Of a stretch of 64,000 bases of DNA, positions 55,082 to 64,000 are shown piece by piece. A program made the position numbers and the translations under genes. The notes beneath the pieces were generated by a model that was not told the origin of the DNA, made no database searches, and was given only the letters and a program-made list of their open reading frames with translations. Origin of the DNA: Cordia subcordata (lineage: Eukaryota; Streptophyta; Magnoliopsida; Boraginales; Cordiaceae). The stretch's first letter is position 1. The number at the start of each line of letters is the position of its first letter. The stretch lies in the NCBI GenBank assembly GCA_028554755.1, contig JAPTOF010000011.1:4926501-4990500 (forward strand), read 5' to 3'.

Positions 55082-56532
55082 ATGGATTCTGGTTCATGGG
55101 CTCGTCTTGCTAGCTCATCTAGGCGCTACCGTTCAAGGTCAGGTTATAAATTGAATTTATTTTGTTTACTTTGAAGAGAAAATTTTGTGTTTCTTTTTGA
55201 GGTTAATATGGTATATTTGGAGCATCTTCGGAACTTTTATGGGAGTCTGATGTTGAATTTTAGTTGGGATTATGACTTTTGATGTTGGGTTTTTGTTTGT
55301 TTGTTAATAGATGTTGAAATGATAAGGCAATTTTGAGGGTTTTCTTTTTCCTTAGAAGTGAATTTATGTGGAAAGTAAAAAAAGAATCAATTTTTAGGAT
55401 TCAAAAGGAGTTTATGTTGGATGTAGGGGAAATTATGGATTTGATGGTGGGCTTTTGTTTGTTGAGAATGTTGAAATCAGAACAAAACTTTCAGCTTTTC
55501 TGTTCTTCACTTTTTATGTGGGAAATGTGACAAGATGTGGCCTTTCAAGGTAAATAACTAACCTGATGTTGAATTTTAGGTTAAATAATGGATTTAGGTG
55601 GTGTCTATGTAAGCCCTTAGTTGTTGCAGAAATGATGAGTCCTCGTCATGAGATTGGATTTGTATGTTTTTAGCATGTTTTGATTTGATGCATATAGCAT
55701 AATGTTCTCATTGGAGTTTTGATGTGCTTAGGGCTTGCTTTGATCATACTGTTTAATGTTTAAAGTTGCTGTCTGTCATCAATTGATATAGCATAATGTT
55801 CTCATTAGATTGTATTGTGCTCAGGGCTTGTTCTAATCTTACTGGGAACTTAAGGACAATAGCTAAGATGCAACAGAACTTTAGCATATAAAGAGGGTGT
55901 TGTGAGTGCATTTCCATTTCATCAATATCTCAGCAAGAAAACTTATCAAGCTTTGGTTTACAGGTTTCTTTTCTTCTTTAATGATATATGATTACAAGTT
56001 TGGTCACTACGAAAAGTCTGTTACATTGTAAGATATAGAATTCACACAATTAAAACAATTGTCACTTGCAAAGAACACAGTTATACGATCCTACCTATGT
56101 TTGAATTAACTACGTTTGTTGAAAGAGTACTATGAGAAGGCAATTTTGAGGTCCTTGTCTTTATTGTTATGTAGATAGTGGAAAAAATAATTTGATGTTG
56201 TACTTTAGTTGAAATGATGAGCTTCAACTTTAGATTTTTGCTTGTTTGTTTATAAATGTTGTAGTCAGTAGTCAATTTCAAGCTGCTGCTCTTCTTTTTT
56301 CCCTCCTTGTTTCTTTCCAAGTCTTTTAAGTGGGAAGTGAAAAGGATTGGCTTTTCTTGGGAAAGTTCTTTTGGTGCAAGTTGAAATGGAAATGATGGAT
56401 TTCAATTCTAGGCTTCATTTTTTCCAAGAAGGCAAGGCCAAAATTTATATGCTCTTTCACTACAGAGAATTTCGTTTTGTGAGGCTATGTTGTCATGTCG
56501 ATGAAGAGCATGCTATTGAAGCCAAGAATGGG
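55082..56532 (+). pseudogene. Di19-like (dehydration-induced 19) zinc-finger gene fragment
   Basis: First exon 55082-55137 encodes MDSGSWARLASSSRRYRSR and ends AG|GTCAGG, matching the conserved start of Di19 proteins as I recall it. A second exon-like piece, 56412-56532, after an acceptor-like TTCTAG, reads KAKIYMLFHYREFRFVRL then CCHVDEEHAIEAKNG, corresponding to the family's first Cys2/His2-type finger (usual KAEFLCPFC...VGLCCHVDEEHPVEAKNG), followed by GTATCA. The first Cys pair (CPFC) has changed to MLFH, which would abolish zinc binding. The second finger and C-terminal Di19 domain are not recognisable downstream. In intact family members this nuclear protein acts in stress responses; this copy is most likely dead. 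Confidence 0.72.
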
Positions 56533-56539
56533 GTATCAG

Positions 56540-58140
56540 TTCTTGAATTTTACCTTTTTCTGTTTCTATATGTTTGCTTATTATTGATGCTATGATCAGG
56601 TAATTATTACTAAATTTAAGGAAAATGTGACAATGTTCTTGTTGCTATGCATGGTCGAAACAAGGCACAAAGTTTGATAAATAAGTAGACAAGGAACTAT
56701 GATCGGCTAATTAGCAAGAAACAACCAGAGCAATTGAACGATGATAAAATTGGACCAAGGCCTAAGTTGTTGTTTGAGCCCTTTCAGTTGTTTGGTGTAG
56801 TCAGTGATCAAGTCACTCGTTTTGTTTGTGGGTTGCCATTTTGATAATATGACCTGTAGAACCTTCAAGAGGAAGCGACCTGAACAATGCAGCATATGTT
56901 TGGGAGAGAATTAGTTTAAGCATACCTCTTACAGTCAATAATGCATTAATGAGTATGATGATAGTAGATGAACTTCCAGCCCAATCTCCAACTTGCTCAC
57001 ACAGCTTTAGGGTAGTGTTGATGGAAGTAGCCATGTGGAGAAACTCCTGTTGTACTCTTCTTGATTTAATAGGCATGCACTAGACAAGATATTGCTAATA
57101 TACTGCACTAATCATGTCTTGATGTCTGTATTACTGCTCTATTTCGATGTTTAACCATTCTAAATTTTAGTAGCAGCATTTTTTTACAAAAGCATGTAAT
57201 AGAAAGTTGAGTTTCCACATGACCTTTATATTTATCAAATCTCGATAGCAGAATTCTTTTGCGCCCAAAAGAGCGAGAGGAAAAAATCTGTATGCTCACA
57301 TACTTGTGTCGGTAGGACTATCACATTGACTAATGTAAGATGTTTCTAAGTTTTACTTGTTCATTTCACAGCTTGAAGTTGAAGGAAAATCCTATTAGAC
57401 ATTCGAGTTTACTGCAGAAGCCCGAACCTACATCCGCAAGCCCTTATTGTGGTCTGTCTCAGCAATGGTACGGACGTAATTCATGATCTGATAAACGGAG
57501 AATATTCTTCATATATACATGTTTATCAAGGGGATCCAAACTGTTATTTCATAATCTATCAGTAGATGTTCGAAGTCATCCAGCTTTTCGTATTGTTGCA
57601 GGACTTCCAGCTGTCGAGGAGACGAAATGCTTTTTAGAAGACAAACCTGATTTCATAGCATAACTATTTTACCTATCAATAACCAAAAATTCTTGTGGCT
57701 AACAGAAGTGTCTCTCCATAAGTTAAACTTCCATGATTGTGCCCCTTTGACGTCAGGGGCCAATGAGAGAAGGTGGGAGAAGATGAATTGCAGATTAGAT
57801 CACACACTGTGGTTGACTCTTTCCAAATTTTCTGTCTTAGATGCAGTAACCCATTGCTTGTTCTTCATAATGTGTTGCTTCTTTAAAAATATAGTTCAAA
57901 AATTTCATCCAATTGTAGAGGCTATTCAATCACTGCAGAGATGACCAAATTTTGTATTTTGGTGTTGAGAAATTCAATCTTAGCTTGACTCACAATGGCA
58001 CAATAGAATCAAAATTTTGATTGTTGTGAGCTTAACAAAGATTTACTTGAATCCCTATAGCAAGTAATAGAACATGGACGGCCTCATGGTTTTACCAATG
58101 TCAAGACATGATTACCCACTAATTCCATCTCAAGGCAAAA
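56540..58140. other. Region after the Di19 fragment; exon-like scraps only
   Basis: An acceptor-like TTTCACAG at 57365-57372 is followed by about 100 bases with a readable frame (LKLKENPIRHSSLLQKPEPT...CGLSQQW). I cannot assign it; it could be a lost exon of the Di19 fragment or of another gene. The rest has no recognisable gene. Confidence 0.3.
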
Positions 58141-58148
58141 TCCATCTT

Positions 58149-58433
58149 TCAATTGACAGAATACGCGTTCCTGTGGAGGCAGTCTTCTGCAGCCTCAGTT
58201 GTCCTAAAGTTGTGGACGTTGAAGGGGCATTTAGTGTCTTTATTCTGTTCGAAGACATAGGCGTCACCCACCTGCAGGCCGTTGTCTTGAACAAATGTCT
58301 TCCAGAAAATTTTAGCATTCTTATCTCTCATACTGCATTTTACCTGACATGTTCTTCCATTAGGAACACCAAGCACAGCATCGCAGTATTTTCGACTGGT
58401 AAGATACTTCTGAGCTGAGTCCTTGGGGAAGCT
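58149..58433 (-). pseudogene. Orphan last exon of a B3-domain (REM-type) protein
   Basis: On the minus strand an acceptor-like TTGTTTTGCAG precedes the exon, which runs to a stop at 58149-58151. It encodes SFPKDSAQKYLTSRKY, LGVPNGRTCQVKCSM, FWKTFVQDNGLQVGDAYVFE and a short tail ending NAYSVN, a nearly whole B3 DNA-binding domain (G-R-x-C/W-x-V-K, F-W-x-x-F-V-x-D-N-x-L-x-x-G-D). It is uninterrupted. No upstream exon is visible between it and 64000; a hAT end lies about 115 bp upstream (58549). Either the 5' part was displaced by the transposon or the fragment was moved here. Function as a transcription factor is therefore doubtful. Confidence 0.72.
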
Positions 58434-58548
58434 CTGCAAAACAAGGAATCTGATCATGTCTTGGACTTTCAGTATGTGCTAATTCAAGCAAAATTCATTT
58501 AACAGTTTTTGAAATTCAACATGAGATGCACGAAATATTTCCTATATA

Positions 58549-61120
58549 CAGTGGCGGACCTTGGACTAAAATTTTTGGGAGCCGTTTAAAAATAAACGCA
58601 AAGTATCTAGTAGAGTGACATACCTCTACTAAAGTGCTCCTCAGTGTTCTTTTAAATGTTTGAATTCATCAATGATGGAATCTGAATAAAAAAAATCAGC
58701 AATTTCCCTGTCAATATAGACGACTAAATTATCTGCAAGAAACTCTTTTTCCATCTTGTTATGGAGCTTTGTTTTAACCAACTTCATTGCTAAAAGGGCT
58801 CATTTTGTAGTAGTAGTAGACACTGGAAAGGTCAACATAAGGCAAAATAGTCAATCAAGCAAATGGTAGACCTTTCATTTTTCTGTTGATGCTAATGCCT
58901 TGCAAAGATTAGATATTCTAGACAAAGACTTCAAATTTGAATCATGAGGTGCATCACGAGTAAAATGCTGAAGTTGAAATCTCAAATGGATGTTCTCTTG
59001 CGTAGTAAAGTCCATAAGATAGTATCTCTCTGCAAGCTTGCAAATATTATCAATGTCAAATGCTTTATACCTATTCCTAGGAATTAAAGATGAGCTAAGA
59101 GATAAGAACTCTATTGTCTTCTCATTAAATCGATAATTCAACTCTTGCAATTGTTTGTCTATTGCAACAAGAAAAAAATCCACCATAATGATGCTCGATG
59201 GTGATTTCATCTTATTGGTGACGAGCTCAACCTCGACATGCTATATAAGGAGTACTAAAATCAAGAATATCAATCAAATGTTGCTCACAGAATGATTTGG
59301 CATTCTCAAGTAGAGTATCCCGTCCATTTTCTTTTAATTGCTGAAGTAGACCTTTTATTATTGCAACATATTCCATTGCATTTACAATCTCTTATGATTG
59401 TTGTTGTAAAACATCAGAAAGAAGATTAGTAATTCCCATCATCTCTTTTACTAAAAGTAAAACAAAGACAAATTCAAATGAATTCATCAAATTATAAACA
59501 GCATCAGCATCTCCACGTTGAGAGTAATTGGCTCCGTCTTTAACAGTTCCTTGAATAATAGAGGAAGTTGCATCAAACATTGCAAATTGCATTCTAAATC
59601 AAAATGAGAACTCCAACGAGTATCACTAGCTCATTTTATTGTGGTTCCTTAGTTTGCTCCTCCACCCGTTTCTAACTCATCAAATTCTAGCAAAAATGCA
59701 GTTTTTTCAAGTTTGGCAGCTTTCAATTTATCACGTCTTTTGCTTGAACTAGAAATTATATTTATTATGAAAGTCAAGTTTGAAAAGAATTGATGAATTG
59801 GAATAACCTCTCTAGAAGCAACAACAAATGCAATTTGTAACATGTAAATAATGGCAATATGAAATATCACGTATTAATACAATCAAATAAATCAACAAAT
59901 TAAGATCTAAAAAGAGAATCAAGCAAAATATCTAACTTGTGAGCAAAACAATGCACATAATATGCATATGGACATTCTTTTCAAATCAATGCTTGCAATA
60001 CGTTAAACTCTCCATGCAAGTTATTAGCACCATCACATCCTTGACCATGACTATTTTGAATATCAAGACAATATTGAGAAATAATATTGCACAATTCCCT
60101 TTTAAAAGTTGCTCTTGTAATATCTTTGACATGTACTAGATCGAAACAACATTCTTTCACAATGCCATCTTTGTCAACAAATCATATAACAACTAGCGCT
60201 TTCATACCCTGTGCTTTGCACCGGCTTATTTAGGTTTTGTGTGTTTTTTTAGTTTTTTAAATATTTATATATGTGATCTTTTATTGTTTTTAGGTTTTCA
60301 TGTATTTTTTATTATTTCTAAATATCTATAAAAATTAATTCTATTTCTTTTTTATTCTTATTTTTATTTTTTAATTAGGATATGATGCATAAATTAATTA
60401 AATTAATGAGTTTTTTTTGGACTTTATTACTTTAAACTCATTAAAAAGAAATATATAGGTGGTGCATAAAAATAATTAAATATCTTGTAACTCCATTGCA
60501 ATAATAAGGTTAAGAAGTGGTGCATAAATGTAATTAAACACTATAATATATAGATTTATAATAATGTAATAATATTAAAAATAGAATTTATGATGACTTG
60601 GCAAATAGATGGGTTTGAGCTCCTTTGTGTTTAACTTATAGCCAATTGTTCTCTCTTCAACTCATCAAGTGCTTCCTTGATAATAATGCAAAATTTAGAC
60701 TAACCAATCTCCTCATGAATATAATTTTGAACCTTGATTGCAAGAATATGAAGGAGTCCCTTTTGAATTTTAAGAGAAGTCCGTTGAGAATTATATGGGG
60801 CACTTTTCAAAACAACTTTTGCTACATTATTAACATATGATGCCAATAACCTTATCATTTCAATAAAATTTCGACAATTTTTTGAATGAACAACCTTGAT
60901 AGATTAACCAATGAATTGAATCAATAGAGGCCTCAAGTCTTAATCTATTTTTTTGTTTATTCTCCAAAGATTGCACACTTATAACATTACAAACATGCTG
61001 CAATTGATTCAACAAAGTCTCACAACATCTTACTGCAATATTATGCGGTGAGCAAGGATCTTCTCCAACATGGGTAAGAAATGCACAATTCTTCCCATCA
61101 TTGACTTTCTTTTTCAATTA
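58549..61120 (-). pseudogene. Decayed hAT transposase (zinc-finger MYM1-like, DUF4371 type)
   Basis: Read leftward from 61120: DPCSPHNIAVRCCETLLNQL and IDSIHWLIYQG (61070-60890); after an AT-rich interval, LQIAFVVASREVIPIHQFFS and KLKAAKLEKTAFLLEFDELE (59840-59660); MQFAMFDATSSIIQGTVKDG (59592 on); AIDKQLQELNYRFNEKTIEF, FDIDNICKLAERYYLMDFTT and ENIHLRFQLQHF (59165-58960). The order matches the central and C-terminal parts of these plant hAT proteins. Many stops. CAGTGGCGGACC at 58549-58560 is a hAT-type terminal repeat at the 3' side; I could not find the other end. The segment 60200-60620 lacks similarity and is very AT-rich, perhaps a later insertion. Confidence 0.82.
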
Positions 61121-61129
61121 CAAAACCCT

Positions 61130-61480
61130 TTCATAGTAAACACATCCACTCTAGGATGCCATATGATGGCTTACGAAAGAGATAGGCTATAGATTATTAT
61201 CATCCTCTTTGCCTTTTTGGAGAGGGAGGAGTGTTTACACTTGAACCATAAGCCTTAAGGGTAGGCAAAACCTCTAAGGAATTGTTCATTTATAGGCCGA
61301 CCAGGGTTTGGGATGGCTAGTGGTTTTTTAGATATGGTCATTTATAAGTAAGCTTTCAAGGTTATTGGATTGTAAAAATGCTTGCTTTTAAGCATTTGGA
61401 TAGTAAAGTTGCTTAAATTTAAGCATTTGAATGGTATTTTCAAGTATAGTGAAGTTCAAGTGAAGTAACTGCGTTTTCTT
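61130..61480. other. Spacer between hAT remains and LTR-like region
   Basis: Non-coding; repeated TTAAGCATTTG-like phrases near 61386-61430. Could be the upstream part of the LTR described next. Confidence 0.35.
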
Positions 61481-61489
61481 TGGTTATAA

Positions 61490-63117
61490 TGCAGTGACAA
61501 AGATATGGTCTAATGGTAGTGGCATGATGCTCCATGGTGGACGAGTGCTAGCGTTACGAATATGATTGGGCTTGGTATGGTGATCAAAGCTTTGAAGTAT
61601 GTTAGTTATTGGGATGTATATTGGGATGAATAGATGAAGGAAAATGGCTTTGGATGTTCCCGAAAGCAGTACGAAGCAATAAAAAAATCGGGCGCGAATC
61701 GAAACCAAAGCGAAGCATAACAGAGCAAAATAGCGAAAAATCGACTTAGAAGCCTTCAGGAGCTGGTTGTTCACCTCTCTAAGCCAGCTAAACTAGAATG
61801 TTAAGCTCAATTACCGGCCAAGCAAAGCCCTAGAGCTGGTTGACTGGCTAGGTCAATTGGTAGTGCGCGAATTTGCCTATTTAAAGCCTATTTGAAACCA
61901 TTTTCAAGGGAGAAACTTTTTGGAATAAAAACTGTAGAGACTCTAATGTTCTACCCACTTCACCAAAACACCCAAAACCATCATCCCACACCAAACCAAG
62001 CTAGAATTGGCCCTTGTAATAAAAGATTGAAGGGTTTTTCTTCTGATTTGAGCAAGGGTTTGAAGGGTGGTTTCTTATTCATTTTCTTATTCTTGTAAAA
62101 TATGCTTTATATTTGAGTTAGATCTAAGGTTAATTGATATTGTATATTAGATTAGGGCTATGAATAAAGGATTTATGTACATCTTTGGCTCTTAAAACAT
62201 GCTTGTTTACATAGATCTATGGCATGATTCATTATGTCTATGTATTGAGAATCATGTCTATGTGTTTGCTAAAATGCCCAAGTGAATATGCATGTGCTAT
62301 TTGTGTGTTAAGTGTTTACATCTTGCTTCCGTGATGTTGATTGATGCTTTTTCATCCATGTTTGAGCTAGTTGAGTTTCCTTCAGCTTTAAACCCAGTTA
62401 ATAAGCTTCAGACTTAGTTTAATCGACCTTAGATGGACTAGGTCTTGGCTTTAAACTAAGCCAATGGTTTTGACACTAGGGTAAATTCAGTCAACACCAC
62501 CTGGAACTTAATTAACTAAGCCCTAAAACTCTAGGTCATAAGAATCACACTATACTCTAGGAGTCGATGCCTAGGGATAGACTCACACTAAGTCCTAGTA
62601 AATAAGAAGATTAGTTGATGAGGCCTGGCAAGAGAACTAAGTTAATTAAGCCCGAAAACTATAATTGGCTTGGAGAATCCTATGCTACTAAGAGTTGACA
62701 CTTAGGGATAGGTGTCTACCTGTAATTGGGAGAAAATAAGGTTAATTAACTAAGGCCCTTAATAGAGTAATCAAGCCATAGATAGACCGAATCATTGTCA
62801 TAGCCTGAGCCTAGTTGCAACACAATCACCTTAGGTCCCTTTCTACCTTGTAGAACTTTCTTTAGCTTGGCACCTATAGTTCTACTATTAGATTAGTCTA
62901 GCTTAGCTTTATTTTTTGTTGTTCTAAGCTCTCTTCTATTCTAAAGAAAGCACCCTTATTCATATAGCTACTCTCTAGCACACGAGCACATAGAGACTGA
63001 GCATAATTTGCCTTCCTGTGGAAGAATGACCCCGTGCTTGCATGTTTCACTACAAATGACTTGTGCCCTTGCAGGTATTTCACTTGGTGCGATTTGACCC
63101 TAATTTTTTCCATACCA
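61490..63117 (+). repeat. Probable gypsy-type LTR (right end near 63117)
   Basis: Near 61870 GCCTATTTAAAGCC is a TATA-like signal followed by a transcribed-leader-like stretch. The end, 62999-63117, has the layout seen at the right end of many plant gypsy LTRs (CCTGTGGAAGAATGACCCCG, then GACTTGTGCCCTTGCAGG, then TTTCCATACCA). The next bases, AGTTTCCATCA, stand where the primer-binding site would be but match it poorly. The left border is not defined and no second LTR is in view. Confidence 0.45.
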
Positions 63118-64000
63118 AGTTTCCATCAGTTATCTATCTATTCTATTGCATAAATGCATTTGTAATTGGTCTTCTTGAATTTTGGAACTTGGTGCATGGG
63201 AATATTTAATTACAGGGCACCCTATTTGTGCTTTAACATTATCGATGTCATTTGTGAGAAATTGGATCCGAAGAAGACACCAAGAATTTGGGATTTGATT
63301 TGTTGTCAGTAAATTTTGAACTTATACAAATCATGCATTGGAATTTTAATTTCAATATATATTGCTTACACCTCGGTTTAGAAGTCCAATATGAATTTTT
63401 CACGTAATCAAAATAGATTGTCAGGTTATGATAGAATTTTGTTTTTTTTTTCCCCAAAACAGTGTTGGTAGACAGCCATGATTTCTGATAAGTCCTAAAA
63501 GAGTCTCTAATTTATAGTTAAATGCAATTGATTTTGGAATGGGATGCTCCTTCATTCAATGATTTTAATGTATTTTTGCATGATTGCACTTGGAAAAAGG
63601 AGATGGATGCATTGTGCATGGATAAAGAGGCTTTTTGGACATGTTTATAGCAACTAAAATTGACTCTGCCACTTTGGAAAATGCTAAGAAATCGCTACGG
63701 GGGATTTTTCGAGTTTGACCAAGATTAAAGATAATTTTCGAACATTTTTGGAAGAAAAATTTCATTGAAGACTTGCCATGTTTGAGAAAGGAAGAAGATT
63801 AACTTTGGAAAACTTTTTATTTCGTTAAAAAATTGTAATTAAGAATTTTACCTTTTTATTTTTCCCTTAGCTTTTAAAAGTTTCCTTATTTGAAAAAGAG
63901 ACTAGTTAGGGTTTTTCTTACATATATTTCCTATGTACGTTTCTTAGGCAGATTCAGACAATATTTCAAAAATTTCAGCAGGTTATTTTCATCTCTTAGG
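63118..64000 (+). other. Start of the internal region of the LTR element, cut by the window end
   Basis: Contains scattered GA-rich + strand text (GGATCCGAAGAAGACACC, GAAAGGAAGAAG) but no recognisable gag. It may be untranslated leader of the element. Several short minus-strand open frames here look fortuitous. Confidence 0.35.

Overview
This is a stretch of plant nuclear chromosome: long AT-rich introns with GT-AG borders, genes several kb apart, and abundant retrotransposon, hAT, Mutator and MITE remains. Protein sequences point to a eudicot. An asterid, perhaps Lamiales, is my guess from the SDR family and the general feel of the proteins, but nothing here proves it.

Three complete genes lie on the + strand, each rebuilt exon by exon with no frame breaks. 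(1) 103-9642: beta-type (59-kDa, NAD-ME2-like) mitochondrial NAD-malic enzyme, 19 exons, 607 aa. (2) 32880-36127: SalR/neomenthol-dehydrogenase-like short-chain dehydrogenase/reductase, 5 exons, 305 aa, followed at 38485-38733 by a decayed lone exon 2 of a second copy. (3) 49907-54196: cytosolic phosphomannomutase, 11 coding exons, 252 aa, with a 5'UTR intron and a TATA box. Between the SDR gene and its decayed copy is a U6 snRNA-like locus with recognisable plant USE and TATA elements and a tandem partial second copy. Beyond the phosphomannomutase gene are two broken genes: a Di19-like zinc-finger pseudogene (+, exon pieces at 55082 and 56412) and an orphan B3-domain exon (-, 58149-58433).

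The rest is mobile DNA. 11950-12900: LINE tail (-). 15240-17500: dispersed repeat carrying a Tourist MITE with TAA duplications. 17607-18078: copia-type LTR with a primer-binding-site remnant. 19860-22272: LINE tail with zf-RVT and RNase H domains and poly(A). 23060-27342: decayed Ty1/copia element with 3' LTR. 27441-27692: tRNA-derived SINE with a 7-bp duplication. 28910-30870: second copy of the 15-kb repeat, split by a 1.5-kb non-autonomous hAT with a perfect 8-bp duplication. 39262-39909: another hAT-like element. 41083-45659: a small hAT interrupted by a 3.9-kb Mutator-like element (41587-45509, 9-bp duplication) that carries a decayed plant-mobile-domain gene facing a truncated MuDR transposase. 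47660-48460: LINE tail with an internal deletion that leaves one long open frame. 58549-61120: decayed hAT transposase. 61.5 kb to the end: probable gypsy-type LTR and the start of its internal region.

I found no evidence of a new biological system. The most informative parts are the insertions whose unoccupied counterpart can be read elsewhere in the same window, the nested hAT/MULE/plant-mobile-domain block, and the U6-like tandem locus. Boundaries of repeats and decayed elements are approximate unless a target-site duplication is given. Exon borders of the three intact genes come from splice signals, reading phase and remembered family sequences, not from transcripts.
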